The notes under the pieces: model-generated
What the model saw: only the letters and a program-made list of their open reading frames with translations
Told to the model about the DNA's origin: nothing
Database searches by the model: none
Position numbers and translations under genes: made by a program
DNA from: Procambarus clarkii
Lineage: Eukaryota; Arthropoda; Malacostraca; Decapoda; Cambaridae
Reading direction: 5' to 3'
Assembly (NCBI RefSeq): GCF_040958095.1
Contig: NC_091193.1
Span: forward strand, 22,698,901-22,762,900
Length of the DNA stretch: 64,000 nucleotides
Part shown: positions 22,521-34,910 of the stretch, one piece after another
Layout: every line of letters starts with the position of its first letter
Position numbering within the stretch: position 1 is the first letter of the stretch

Positions 22521-24399
22521 CCGTAACAAAAGCATTTCCTCGGCAGCCTTTCCCTGGCAGGAACCTGTTCTCGTCGCCTCATGTTTATATCTGGGTGTAG
22601 TTCTTCCTGCACCCCCCCCCCCCCACCCTCGCAACAACACGCCATCTCCAATTTAATCTCTTCACGACAACTGCGTTTTTGTATAGTATTGAAACTGGCA
22701 GAATTGCCAGTTACTCGGTAGCAGTAACAATGTCAGCTGTTAGTGCTTGTCTCAGGTATCAAAACTCAACTATGAATGCTATAATACTTTTATATTGGCA
22801 TATTCAGATGCTAAAATTAGTATTTTTATTATGCATTTTGTTACTACAACAAATTTTCTCACGTACTAGTCGTTTGGTGCTAGGATTAATAACAGAAGCA
22901 GCAGCATTTTATTTTCTGTGTTGCTATTTAACTAGTAAATGTAATGTACTCCATTGAAAATGCAGTGGTATGGGAATAGCAGTACCCTCGCGGCAGCCTG
23001 CCTCTTATGGAACACCAAGAACCTAGTATACTAGACGCTATTAAAAGTCGGCTTTATTCATAGTTATACCAGTTGCCAGTGAGCGTGTCGACGCCAGAGA
23101 TCTGGGGTAGTCACATCCTTTAAGAATTTCACAAGAGCAATACAGGAAGTTATCAAGAGATAATTCTTCATAATTTATACAAGTCTCCGAGGAGATCCGA
23201 GTCATCTGTAATGAAGAGGTGCATGAGGGGAGGGGAAGATGGCTGCGACGAAAGGTATAGGTGGTGGGGTTGTGAGCGCCACCACAGCAGTTTGTTCTTT
23301 TCCTATCACACACGTGGCCACACATTTACACTGCTAATCAGCATATAAAAGTATACATTTACTTGTGTCCTCCATGGACAGGTAGGCACTGTCAGGGCGT
23401 CATAGGAGAAGACAGCTCCACAACACCAGACACGCCTAGAGGCTAGGAAAGTTAATAACGGTAAACAGGTGTGATGAATGGGGCTTCACAATGGTAGTGG
23501 AACGTAATACTACACATTGTTAAAGGAAATCCAGAGCCTGTAACCCTCGACAACCGTCAAATCCATGATTCAAATGAAGGCATAATACTCGGACTCAAGA
23601 TTAACAGGGCAACTATAAGCCCCACAATACACAATTCCAAAATAATATACAGACAAGAGAAAACCCAATGAAAAATCCCACCATATACTTAATATATGAG
23701 CCTACAAAGAGGATCAGCAAAGCAAATACCGGTGTATGCATACATAAATGCTGCCAAGCTCTCAACTACAGTATTTACATCCACACATGTTGAAATACAG
23801 GCGAAGAGCCTCACTACAAACAGTGGCAACACAGTCGTGGAGGCCACCAGAGAGCGAACACCTAACAATACTCTCACAGGCTTTACTCCCCTCACAGACA
23901 TAATCTTCGTAACTAAAAGCATGTATGTGCCTAATTATCTTTTCCACTGCGGTTCACAGGATGGGAATGGGTGCATAATTAATGAAGTAAAGTTAACAGG
24001 TGTGGGCTTGACAACAGTGAACATATGCGAGGAACTGTTCATATAAGAGTAGGGACAAGAGGCCGGCCAGGGTGTGGCAGGAACTGTACAAGGGTCTAGA
24101 GAGTGAGAGAGGGCTGAGTGTTCTGAAACTAGGTCACACAGGTTGCCAGGCAAGGGACGATAGAAGGGCTGGGGCGGGGAGTGACAGTGAGGAGGGGTGA
24201 TCTTGGTGATGGTATGGGGGAGGGGGGGGGGGGGACTTGTAGGGGTCAATGGTCGTGGTCATCATAGCTTACTTTGTCAGTCTTGGGAGTGGTATTGGTA
24301 ATGTTGGTGCCAGTACCACTGTAGCGTCATGATATACTGTGTCAGTGAACCATCACAATAAATGTCAAGAACAATAACATTGTGACACACGGTGTCGGT

Positions 24400-24898
24400 T
24401 CCAGTACCATCATGAGACAGGTGTCAGTAACACTCATAACGTGGTGAAAGACAGGTGTCAGTAACACTCATAACGTGGTGAAAGACAGGTGTCAGTAACA
24501 CTCATAACGTGGTGAAAGACAGGTGTCAGTAACACTCATAACGTGGTGAAAGACAGGTGTCAGTAACACTCATAACGTGGTGAAAGACAGGTGTCAGTAA
24601 CGCTCATAACGTGGTGAAAGACAGGTGTCAGTAACGCTCATAACGCGGTGAAAGACAGGTGTCAGTAACGCTCATAACGCGGTGAAAGACAGGTGTCAGT
24701 AACGCTCCTAACGTGGTGAAAGACAGGTGTCAGTAACGCTCATAACGTGGTGAAAGACAGGTGTCAGTAACGCTCATAACGCGGTGAAAGACAGGTGTCA
24801 GTAACGCTCATAACGCGGTGAAAGACAGGTGTCAGTAACGCTCATAACGCGGTGAAAGACAGGTGTCAGTAACGCTCATAACGCGGTGAAAGACAGGT
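24400..24898. repeat. Minisatellite, 34-bp unit, with a variant gradient
   Basis: About 14 copies of a 34-bp unit containing ACAGGTGTCAGTAACACTC and ATAACGTGGTGAAAG. The left copies carry AACACTC/ACGTGG, the middle copies AACGCTC/ACGTGG and the right copies mostly AACGCTC/ACGCGG, so the variants form an ordered gradient. 24900-25600 holds a GA/CT-rich tract (25050-25110) but no gene. Confidence 0.95.
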
Positions 24899-25639
24899 TT
24901 GAGTATTGTGCCCTGGACAAGAGTGTATAGTCAGTTATACAAGAGGAAAAGGAGGGTAAAGGTGTTGGTGGCGGGCGGGAGGGAGGGAGGTGCCAGGTGG
25001 GTCATGGTGTGAAAGTAACGCTGGTGCTGGTGGAGCTTGCAGTCGTGACGGTGTCTCTCCCTTCCTTCCTCTCTCACCCTCCCTCCCTCCCTCCCTCCCT
25101 CTCTCTCTCCCTTAGTCTCTCGCACGTACATTTTATGTTGTCTTTTATTTTCATATACGAGATATATTAATACAAAATTGCCGTTTTCAGGCACATACAG
25201 GATTTCAATCAAATTTTATTTCAACAATATTGTTTACACTACACTGGATGGAATATTCCTGAGGTGAGGTCAGCTAGACTAAGGTCACCCGTGTCCGCTC
25301 GACCTTTCTCCCTCACACAGCTAAAGTGATAAGGAGTCTCTGATAGAATCAAAAGTAATGCTGCGCTATATTTTATAACTTGATTCGTGTTCTGTCACCT
25401 CACCCAAAAACATTTGTCATATCACCTCATCCAAAACGATTATAAGCATGAAATAAAGCGAGGCTGGTATGTTTACCTGCCTCGCATATGCTGCTGATAT
25501 CATTTTGATGAGGCTTCAGGGGACAGGTCTGGTGTGATATCAACCCACAGATCTTCCTTATTCCAGAAGGATTTCATCTCACAATTGGTACCTTGTGTTC
25601 GGCTTCCTACTCCCTACACCTATTTTTATTATTTACACT

Positions 25640-25830
25640 GACTCGAGATAAACTGTAGTAGTCATTTATTGGGTAATTCCTTCAGTCTGTCCTGGTCATC
25701 TTGTAGTCTTGCTGTCCTCTCATGGGAGGATCATTTACACATGTTATAAACAGGATAGGTTCTAGTACAGAACCCTGGGGTACTCCGCTTATGACATCTC
25801 GCCAGTCTGAGGTCTCGCCCAGGTTTTAGT
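25640..25830 (-). pseudogene. LINE reverse transcriptase fragment
   Basis: Read on the minus strand, 25740-25830 encodes WRDVISGVPQGSVLEP followed by ILFITCVND, the conserved RT motif before the catalytic box of CR1-like elements. The frame is lost on both sides. It is a short, decayed fragment. Confidence 0.7.
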
Positions 25831-26090
25831 TTATTTCATTTATTATGCACCCCATACCCATCATGTGGGCGGTAGTGGATAGGGTTACAGAGGCACATAA
25901 TGGGCTCAGGGACTGAACCCCACAATTCATTTAGCTAAGCAAGTTACAATCTTGATGAGCTAGTTACAAACTTCAATATACGTCATCACATCAACAATGG
26001 GTTAGAGATCGACCAAAAGTACAGTTTCTAAATTAAGCAACTGACATATGTGGAGAGCTAGTGTCAAAATTTATATGTTTGTCTTGCACA
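25830..26090 (-). mobile_element. Probable 3' UTR of an RNase H-bearing LINE
   Basis: Contains ACCCCATACCCATCATGTGG and GGTAGTGGATAGGGTTACAG, which resemble the segment at 26170-26215 (CCATCCAGTGGGCAGCGGTG and AATAGGTTACAATCAC) just beyond the RNase H fragment. I infer that both are 3' UTR remnants of the same LINE type. No coding sequence. Confidence 0.35.
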
Positions 26091-26167
26091 CCGCGGTCGT
26101 CAACCAAGGCCTGGTTAACGACCGGGCCGCGGGGTTGCTAAGCCCCGGAATCACCTCAAGGTAACCG
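26090..26167 (+). mobile_element. SINE type 4 tail fragment
   Basis: GGCCTGGTTAACGACCGGGC followed by CGCGG...TAAGCCCCGGAATCA and ACCTCAAGGTAACC is the same 3' body seen at 45580-45655, 50310-50395 and 59420-59490. The tRNA-like head is missing here. Confidence 0.6.
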
Positions 26168-26174
26168 CCCCCCC

Positions 26175-26767
26175 CCCATCCAGTGGGCAGCGGTGAATAG
26201 GTTACAATCACTTAGTTACTACCTACAGTTAGCAAAATGGGGATATTTAGCTAAAATTTCTGGTAGCAGATAATTTTGAATTAAATATTTACACATCTTG
26301 GGAACATTTGTTATATAATTGTCTCTGAATTCACGTATCTTTTCGCACTCCATTACATAGTGACGGAGGGTGTGCGAATAATTTTGTTGACACAGTTTAC
26401 ATTTGGTCAGGTCTACATCAGCATATAATGAAAATTCCCAGAGATACTTGTAACCGAGTCTAAGCCGAACAGTAGTAACATCTAGAAGTCTGCTGATTTT
26501 ATTGGATGATCCATAGATGTGTGGCTCCTCTTGTATGATAGTATGATGATAGATGTCGATTTCACTTTGCCGGTGATACTGGTGTCGATTTCACTTTGCC
26601 TCATATTTACAAGATTTTGTTGAAGTTCTTGGTGTACTATTGCTCTCAGACTGCTTATTGACAATCCAAGGTTATACTCAATTTCTCCTTTAAAGGCAGA
26701 TTCTTTGGCTAACTCGTCAGCTCTATCATGCATTCGGAGGCCAACATGAGATGGAGTCCACATTGGA
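26175..26767 (-). pseudogene. LINE RNase H domain, C-terminal half
   Basis: The minus strand encodes MWTPSHVGLRMHDRADELAK, the last conserved block of the RNase H domain found in I-superfamily LINEs, followed by a C-terminal extension with frameshifts. Its N-terminal half lies at 27434-27752 on the same strand. Joining the two across the insertion gives a continuous RNase H reading (…NRVHF then MWTPSHVG…). Confidence 0.75.
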
Positions 26768-27433
26768 GTCTAGGAGTTGATATCACACCAAACCTGTCTC
26801 CTGAAGCCCACATAAAAAGAATTACATCTGCGGCATATGCGAGGCTGGCTAACATCAGAACAGCCTTCAGGAACCTGTGTAAGGAATCATTCAGAACCTT
26901 GTATACCATGTATGTAGGACCACTCCAGGAGTATGCGACCCCAGCATGGAGCCCGTACCTTGTCAAGCACAGGACGAAGCTGGAAAAAGTTCAGAGGTAT
27001 GCCACTAGGCTAGTCCCAGAATTAAGAGGCATGAGTTACGAGGAAAGGCTGCGGGAAATGCACCTCACGACACTGGAAGACAGAAGAGTAAGGGGAGACA
27101 TGATCACTATCTACAAAAATCTCAGAGGAATTGACAGGGTAGATAAGAATAAACTGTTTAACACAGGTGATACGTGAACAAGGGGACACAGGTGGAGACT
27201 GAGTACCCAAATGAGCCACAGGGACGTTTGAAAGAACTTTTTCAGTGTCAGAGTAGTTAACAGGTGGAATGCATTAGGCAGTGATGTGGTGAAGGCTGAC
27301 TCCATACACAGTTTCAAATGTAGATATGATAGAGCCCAGCAGGCTCAGGAATCTGTACACCAGTTGATTGACGGTTGAGAGGCGGGACCAAAGAGCAAGA
27401 GCTCAACGCCCACAAGCACAACTAGGTGAGTAC
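26768..27433 (+). mobile_element. CR1-like LINE 3' end inserted in the RNase H domain
   Basis: A plus-strand, 5'-truncated insertion. The frame reads LGVDITPNLSPEAHIKRI, VQRYATRLVPELRGMSYEER and EDRRVRGDMITIYKNLRGID, then after a stop RTRGHRWRLSTQ and RVVNRWNALGSDVV. It ends ACAACTAGGTGAGTAC, the 3' terminus. The family differs from the copies ending in GGTAATTAC. The right boundary at 27433 and left boundary at about 26768 are defined by the RNase H sequence resuming on both sides. Confidence 0.8.
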
Positions 27434-27752
27434 GTGAAATGGACTCTGTTACCATCATTAATAATTTTGTTGTATTTGTGTCTAGCTTCAGACACGAGCA
27501 TGTTAGCTATGTCTTAAAGAGTTTAAAGCAATTAAAGATGATAAAGAGTCACTTACAATTAATGTGTCAACTTTGGAGACTTGTACACATTTCAGTGCAA
27601 GAAGCAAGGCAAATAGTTCGGTCAAAAAGGTAGAGGCCCAGTTGTTTATACGGACTCCCTACTCAAAATATTAGCCATCGCTCATTGTCAGGACAACTGC
27701 ACTTCCAGCTGCACCCGTGGGGCGGTGTAGGGGACCATCAGTGTAAATGATT
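27434..27752 (-). pseudogene. LINE RNase H domain, N-terminal half
   Basis: The minus strand encodes IYTDGPLHRPTGAAGSAVV, then WASTFLTELFALLLALKC and DTLIVSDSLSSLIALNSL. These match the D, E and D blocks of an RNase H fold, with three in-frame stops. It is cut off from the C-terminal half by the 26768-27433 insertion. On the right it ends at a short GA repeat (27755-27772). Confidence 0.75.
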
Positions 27753-27774
27753 TGAGAGAGAGAGAGAGAGAATG

Positions 27775-28560
27775 CTCTGTGGACAGAGCATCAACTTATC
27801 TAGGGAAGGAGGCATCTAGGAGGATGTGGGGAGAAACTGTGGGTTGGTTGCGAGTGGGCCGGGGTTACTATGGGATGGGTAGAGGTGGAAGGGATAATGA
27901 GTGGTGTTAAGAGCGATCATGAGGTAAACCCGTCTCATCATAACCCGGATTTACTGCATGTCATCTCCATTCACCCGCTATCTGCCGTCTCTCCAGCAGT
28001 CGAGAAGCGGAGTGGATTAATGTTTGGGATGAGCGTGGAGGAGGGAGTGGAAAGTGAAAGTTTGGCTGTGAAGATGAAGAGGAACACTTTCAGCAGATGA
28101 AAGAGGAACAGGCGGTGGAGACGAGTTCAGTGAACAGTTGTATGCATCATAGAAAATGGGAAGCACAAGATGCCAAAGATACCAGAGTGAAGATACCGGC
28201 CCAATAACTAATCCTTCATATGTATGAGCACAGACATATGAGAGCGCACAAGATGACTATATAACACCAACAGTTACAATTAACATCCGGAGCGATGTCA
28301 CAAATCATTCTGATCACTGCTTTGTTGCCAAAGCAATTCCCCGAGGGTAGGTCACACACACTGTGGCTTCCCACACAGTTCTCACGAGCCCTCCTGGGCT
28401 GAGGTATGCTGAACTGTAAAATACTATATGAATACTGGAACACTTGATGATATATTGGACTTGTACCCAAGATTGACTATGTAATGTATCAATTATACAA
28501 TATTTGTGATGTAACTATAACCTGAGCTTGTAAAAGTATCTTAATTAAATTTAATCGCCT
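27775..28560. other. No gene recognised
   Basis: Unassigned sequence between LINE fragments. A 76-residue plus-strand frame (27870-28100) has no recognisable features. Confidence 0.4.
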
Positions 28561-28569
28561 TCGGTGCTT

Positions 28570-29799
28570 AAGTGAATCCTTATCTTGGTTTACCCCTCTT
28601 TGGTGCCTCCTTGCCGTGGTGAGGGGCTCAAGTACACCTCCCTGGTATCGGTGTGGGTCGCCTTTGCCCCCTCTTTGAATGGTGTACGTGATGAAGGGCA
28701 CCACGTAGGGGCCTTGTGAGCCATCGCACCACCCGCTGGAGGGGTCGCCCAGAGTGGATGGTTGGGTATCCAGGCTGGGGTGATAGGGGGAATGGGGTCT
28801 GAGCACCAGTGTGGGAGAATGGACGATGTAGTAGGACTCCACTGTTGAAAAGATGGAGCACGCTGGGGACGACGCACCCTTCCTGCACTGGCCCACGCTC
28901 GGCCTCCCTGGCTGCCCTGGTAGGTGGTAACCCTTGGTTCCAGGTCCCAAACCTTTGAAATTGCTTGCTGCATGGATGACGACACGACTTCTCTTACCCA
29001 GGCTCATGGGGTGGGCGACCAGGCCCCTGAGTCGGACTGTCCTGGAAGACCGGGCTCTGTAGCCCCCGCTACAGGGCCCGATTTAGGCCCAGACCAGACT
29101 CCTCTTCCCTGCTCCCCTCCCTCCTCTGTTGTTGGGTCGAGCCCCAAGCCCGCTGTGGTGACCGTCTCGTCCCCTTGCATGGCTCCATCTCTTATTGTGA
29201 CTACAGCGCCTTATGACCCTCTTTAAGTGAATGAGAACCTAATGAAAACCTCTCTAGAGGTTCTCATCGTCGTCCCCGCCACGGTCGCTCTCCTATGCTC
29301 CCTTCCCATACTAATTCATACCATGTTCTGTTTAGTCCTGCTACGTGGACTAAGTACTTTGACCTCCATCCTTCAGATTCAACTCCTCCTGACGATTTTT
29401 TCCCTTCATAGGCATATTGTTGATGCAGTTGATGCCTCTATTACTTTCAACCCTCACCCGTCTTGGTACCCGTGTCGTTGCTGCTCCTTTTCAGGTTGCA
29501 GCACCCACTTGGCCGCCTTATCCTGCATTAGCGAGACCCCTGTTCGGGTCTCCCAGAACGCTCGGTTAAATGCCAGTGTTGGCACTGTTCTCCTCCCGCA
29601 CCATATTGTTAGAAATCTAACAGGCTGCCACGAGGATATCAAGCATATCCTCGAGGCCCAGGGTCATTCTGTCCTTCAGGTGGATACGTTTACTCGTCCC
29701 CCTCATGGTCGTCGCCGTCTGCCCCTCCGGGTTGTGAAGATCACCTTTGATGGTAGGACCCTTCCGCCCTGTCATTCTTGCTGGTGCCAAAATCAGTGA
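28570..29799 (+). pseudogene. I-like LINE 5' UTR and gag (ORF1) fragment, plus strand
   Basis: The only plus-strand copy of the family seen at 34.9-52.9 kb. About 390 bp of probable 5' UTR precede a frame starting near 28957 (QAHGVGDQAPESDC, matching the start of ORF1 in copy A). After a stop at 29224 the reading continues in other frames as LHRHIVDAVDASITFNPH, LNASVGTVLLPHH and HSVLQVDTFTRPP, ending at ILAGAK. The sequence breaks at 29799, just before the zinc knuckles, so the nucleic-acid-binding part is absent. It is a pseudogene with several frameshifts. Confidence 0.8.
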
Positions 29800-29805
29800 A
29801 GGAGG

Positions 29806-29876
29806 CAGCATGAGCATAAGGCTTCAAAAGAACAGAGGACTGTTTCATGGAGCATCACACCCCGACAGCTGCCCTG
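29806..29876 (+). repeat. About 70-bp segment shared with 44690-44757
   Basis: GCAGCATGAGCATAAGGCTT...ACAGAGGACTGTTTCATGGA closely matches GCAGCAGGAGCACAAGGCTA...ACAGAGGACTGTCCCAAGGA near 44700 in the same orientation, although the adjacent gag sequences are in opposite orientations. The origin of the segment is unknown. Confidence 0.6.
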
Positions 29877-30114
29877 AGACCTGGAACTTTAAGAACAAGA
29901 GGTCATAGATTTAAACTAGCTAAACAGAGATGCCGAAGAAATGTAAGAAAATTCACTTTCACAAACAGTGGTAGACGGTTGGAACAAGTTAGAAGAGAAG
30001 GTGGTGGAGGCCAAGACCGTCAGTAGTTTCAAAGCGTTATATGACAAAGAGTGCTGGGAAGACGGGACACCACGAGCGTAGCTCTCATCTTGTAACTACA
30101 ATTAGGTAATTACC
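29877..30114 (+). mobile_element. CR1-like LINE 3' end
   Basis: Starts in the post-RT block (CTGGAACTTTAAGAACAAGA, equivalent to PGTSRTRGHRF) and runs through GGTTGGAACAAGTTAGAAG. It ends TGTAACTACAATTAGGTAAT-TAC. It is the same family as the copies at 6-8.8 kb and 13.4-16.1 kb. It gives the uninterrupted 3' sequence against which the insertion at 8319-8680 is recognised. Confidence 0.75.
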
Positions 30115-30289
30115 AAGTGGGGGCCCCATCCCCCTCACAATGACAATGGGCTGGAAAGGGAGGGGGTGGCATTGGCCAGACCGTTTATAATCTTCTGGTA
30201 CTCTAGGGTGTATATACATTAGGAGGTATAACTCATTTCTCAATGTATATACAACCGATCATTATGTAACGCTATAATTACATTCCTGG

Positions 30290-30840
30290 AAAGTAATTAT
30301 CAAAAGAAGGCATGGCGTGATATATGAAGACATGCTTTAAACCTGCACAACTTTTGGGAAAATTACATTCCCAGACATGACAAAGTTGCATATATAGGAA
30401 TACCTTAGTTTAAAATGGTGTCTGAGTGGGTGTAATTATATATATAAAAAAAAGTAGCACCATCAGTGTCACTGGATGTGTAGTTACAGGATGAAAGTTA
30501 TGCTCTTGGTGCCACAACTTTCCAGGGCTCTGTCATGCGAACCTTTGAAACTGCAAGTTTTCTAGTTTCTCACTTTACTTGTTCCAACTGCCTACCACTG
30601 CGTGCAAAAGGAGGGAAACTACTTTTTCGCCATCCATTTCCTTAGTTTGAATCTATAACCTTTTAGTTCTTGAAGTTGTAGGTTTAAAAATTCCAGTGTA
30701 AATTGTCAATTAAGCGTAATTACCAAAGTGTAGCTACAGGACGAGAGCTATGCTCATTGAGTTTTGCCTTCCCATCACTCTTCAATGTAGTAATAGCTAA
30801 GGTCCCAAAGACAGTTCTTAATAAGAATGAAAATTAATTA
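30290..30840 (-). mobile_element. Decayed CR1-like 3' ends, minus strand
   Basis: On the minus strand, 30470-30700 resembles the same CR1-like 3' region (a CTACAACTTCAAGAACTAAA block, then GGAACAAGTAAAGTGAGAAA, then TGTAACTACACATCC). A second end appears at 30715-30760 (CTACACTTTGGTAATTACGC). A 21-bp piece at 30293-30313 equals the 3' terminus of the I-like LINEs but nothing beyond it matches. Confidence 0.5.
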
Positions 30841-33800
30841 CAGCAAGTTTTCCCACAGCTAATTTATTTTATATAGTAATCCCACATAATAAGTCACTAA
30901 AGCTAAACTCAAAATGGCATATGTTGAAAAGGTAAAGACCAAACCAAAGAATAAAAAAATTAAATGGTGGAACTTTTATATTCTCTACATTTTCATACAT
31001 GCATAATAGGTATCATCATAATCAACAGTAACTCTTATTTACACGGCCTACACACTGACAACACCTCATAATTTTCCGATAATTAATAAGACACAGTGAG
31101 GGAGAATGAGCAGGGCAGTACCAAGAAGACAGGTAGTAGTAATTAGATCTCTCGTAATGCCATTTCTCAAGCTGCCCGACAGGGTTCATACAGTATCTTA
31201 GTATATCCCACAAAAAAAAAAAAAAAAAATCACGTACAGCAGTATCACAGACCTTATATTATTGTAAAACCACCATTAAAATAAAAGTTGCATTAAGAAA
31301 TGGTTAGTATTGCCCTGCTTGAACAACCTCATTTAGACACTATACAAGGTGCGAATATAGTGGAAAATATCTAAACACAAAATTTGAGATCGGCTGCAAA
31401 TATGAGAAATGTGCACACACCACTAACAAATAAAATTCAAGAATCCAGAGAAACTGTTTATAGTAAAACAAATATTTACTGGATGGATATAGAGGCACTG
31501 CCTAAAAAAAAAAAAAACTCATAATACCCTTGGAAGGTAAAGTTGACCATCTTAACCAATGGTTTGGTAACACATATTGAACTGTAAATGATTGTGGAAC
31601 AAACCATACTGGGATTTTTTGTTTTTCAAATGCTTCCTGTGAAATAATAAAGAAAACTGGACAGAAAAAATGCACACTGATGCAATTATAGTCAGTTACA
31701 AAAAATGTCCAGCACCCAAACTCAAATTTGAATATAAATCAAAACATTTTAATTTCAAGTACAACTACTTTAAAATTTGACACGTGTTGTTTTAAGGTTA
31801 GTGTTAATTAAACCCACATAACATTCAAATGATGACATAACAGGGATGCAGAAATTGCTCACATTATTTATAACCAAGATGAATCATTGCAGCATAAAGA
31901 CTCACAGCAATGCCTCATTTAAAATGTAATGAAGTGTTCAAAAGGGAAAATTATGTTTTATTTCCACTCAAGTTCTGCTCTCAAGTAATGCCACTCTCAA
32001 ACAAGAAACAAATTTCTGAAAGTGTTCCTTCTACAAGTGTAAAATCTATTAAGCATTACAAAAATTAAAACTCAAAAATAAGTCTTAAATATAGAAAGAT
32101 CAACATGAGAACAGCTTTTATTGTGGCCTTTCCTTTCAAGGAAAAAGGGAGGGTAGTGGAGAAAAGAGGATAATACATGAGGATGCCTACTGCTGTGGAA
32201 GAACAGTAACAAGCAGGCAGGCAGGAAATTCTAGATTAAAGAAATTTTTAGATTTTGAAAATATTGTTTTCATAAAACCCTTATTTACCATCTGTGATTA
32301 AGCCAGTGAACACACTGGCGAACCCAAAATAGGCTCAAAGTTGGTAAGTAGTTGTTTTGGTGAAAGCTGTCATACAACCATCCACAATTTTCAAATATCA
32401 CCTCCATAGAAGTATATAATCTTTATTGGACAACTTTGCAGACTTAATTACCATTTTCAATCATTTTGTTAACTCTACCATTTCAACCATAATAATTTTA
32501 AATAATAATCTGAAAGATTATTCTAGATATTGCATTATAAAAAAAAATCTAAAATTTTCTAAACGGATATACAGTACAATATTATATTTTTCTAGCAGCC
32601 AAGTATCTCAGTTCTAGATGTACACACACACTGTATATCATCTAATGAGAACAATAAATATATTAGGATCCACAAGTCAGCAGATGTCTCTGCAACTATT
32701 GCCATGTTCAGCATGCCATCATGGACATATATTCCTTATCAACACCCAAATGCTTTACCATAAAAGATTTACAGATGTGATGAGCTTGTTCACACACCCT
32801 TTCAAGCTGGGCTTGTAAGGAAGTATACCATTTCCAGTAAGGGCATGCAAATCACACACAGATAAGAAACTGAACAAATGTTCAACATATGCAGTTATAC
32901 TCATTGGATATCCTTGAACACTAATACCCAACATGTATTTCAGTCCAATAAGATAATTGATGTAAAATAATCTTCAACTTATTTTCAAATATATACATTA
33001 TACAGTATAATTATATGCCATAATCTTATGAATGAATCATAACACTAAATGAAGTAGTTTTGTAGTGCTGAATGATCTGTAATAAAAAAAAACTACAATT
33101 CATTTCCTAAATGACTTTCATTACAAATTTATTAAAAGTAATCCATTTATATTCACAATGCATGTGAATACAATTATAAAAATCTAATATAAAACTACAG
33201 TACAGTATCTCCACAGTGTCAGATTGAGGCAAAATATAAAATGATAGAAAATTGTGTAATGTGTACGGAAAATAAACCTTTACGTACTACAATTAAATTC
33301 ATAATGGTAATAAGTTATGCAATCTCTGAAGTCTTCATATAAGCATTGGTAACATCTGGAAAAAATATTCTTCTGTACGTACACACTGCCTTTCCACTTC
33401 AATAACCTTTAATCAAATGCAATTAAGATTATTAAGTAAAAAAAAAGGCATAAAAAAACAATTGGCACAAATTTGCATTTTGTATGCTATTAAGGCTAAA
33501 TAAATTAAATATACTTGTCTACTAGTCAATGTCTGAGAGGTACTGAAACAATATCAAAGTTTTCTTGGCATATGAAAAATGAGGAAACCCCTCTAGTGCA
33601 ATTTGACTATATTTGTAATCATAAATTATAATGCCAAATTGATTTAGTTCTGTCAGACTAAATGTTCAACATTGCCCCTGAAGTTGGAACACGGTATTTT
33701 ATCAGACACTTCCAGAGACAACACAGACTAATGTGTGGAATGTTTAGAGAAATCTCTCTTCTACTATGCAGTACTTGAAACTCTTATGAAAACCCTAAAA

Positions 33801-34524
33801 ATAAGTTCACTAATGTGACAAAGAAAAAACCTATTACACCAGATGAAGGTTAAGAATACAAAACAAAAAATAATACAGTAAAAGTTTGCTATTTTGCACA
33901 AGTGTACAGTATACAATGCAAGTATTGAACAAATACTTTAGGAAAAATTATTTATGTAAAATAGTATCCCAACCCGAGGTTCACAAAAACTATATATAAA
34001 AAAAAAAAATTGAAGGATAATATTGAAATAGAACATGTGAAGGGGATTGTTGCAAGGAGAACTAAAGGTTAAGAGAAGAGCGCCAATATATGTCCATAAA
34101 ACCTTGTTAGAGCAAGCTGCTGGAAGGAAGATCACACACCTTAATACATTCACACTCCATTTTCTCCAGCATTACACCACTGTGAAGCATTCATGTTTAT
34201 ACCTAGTGTGTAACCTGCCATTAACAATTAGCACACCTTATTACTAAGTGCTAAACAGCAAAATTTTACTGTAAAAAAAAAATCTAAATAAATAATACAC
34301 GTCATAAGTTATGTAAATGAATACTTTATCATTTACAGTTCAGGCAAACCTGAGGCAACTCTTCGACACTTAATTATCTTTTCTCTAGCAAAGGATGCTT
34401 CATCATCATCCAGAATTTCGACATTCTTAATACAGATACTGGAAGGATCTAGAAGAGTAACACCTTAAGATTGTGAGCTTCTGTTCACACGCACAGTTAC
34501 CCTGCTGAGGTGAAAGGATCCTTG
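30840..34524 (-). other. AT-rich region, possible long 3' UTR of a minus-strand gene
   Basis: About 3.7 kb of AT-rich DNA without LINE or SINE similarity, unlike its surroundings. If the terminal exon at 34525-34565 is real, this would be its 3' UTR; minus-strand AATAAA occurs at about 30862-30867, close to the left end. No open reading frame or RNA gene is recognisable. It could equally be ordinary intergenic or intronic DNA. Confidence 0.25.
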
Positions 34525-34565
34525 CTAGTAATGAGTATGACTAGGAGATGCATTCTGTGACATTC
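34525..34565 (-). CDS. Possible alternative terminal coding exon of the NPF-motif gene
   Basis: On the minus strand a strong acceptor (pyrimidine-rich CTTTTTCTTCCTTTCCTACAG) ends at 34566. The exon begins GAATG and encodes MSQNASPSHTHY, then TAG at 34525-34527. Its entry phase (two bases before the first full codon) fits an alternative donor, CCAG|GTGTGG, at 59587 within the exon at 59558-59747. That splice would replace the last residues of that exon's tail. The phase match has a one-in-three chance of being accidental and the intron would be about 25 kb, so this is a hypothesis. No family recognised. Confidence 0.3.
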
Positions 34566-34910
34566 CTGTAGGAAAGGAAGAAAAAGTATTAAAATAATGG
34601 TAAGACTTAACAAATAGGAAACTTTCCATAACCTATTTTAGTAAATTCATTACCTTTTTGATACCCAGTTATAATAGAAATAAAAAAGTATATTTACTAT
34701 ATACAGTAGTATAATACTACATGTACAGTACTGTGTAACCTCTTCAAATCTGACTTTAAAATGAAACCTTCTAACATATTATTGGATCACATCTCCAAAA
34801 AATCTGAATTCGATCCAGTCACAGGCATTTTTGTAGATAAATTCCAGATGTAATTAATTTCTAGTTGATCGTATTAATTTATTTCACTGTTTTAATTTAG
34901 TTTAATTTAG

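Larger units (their letters stand above)
19800..24290. other. Mostly unassigned DNA
   Basis: No gene, RNA or element could be named. Points of note are a pyrimidine tract at 20343-20420, a 40-bp direct duplication at 21001-21080, C-rich tracts at 22436-22520 and 22608-22630, and a 116-residue plus-strand frame at 23696-24046 with no recognisable domain, start context or splice support. Confidence 0.4.

Noticed and set aside
23696-24046. 116-residue plus-strand protein
   Set aside because: No recognisable domain or gene structure; this length is expected by chance in a window of this size.
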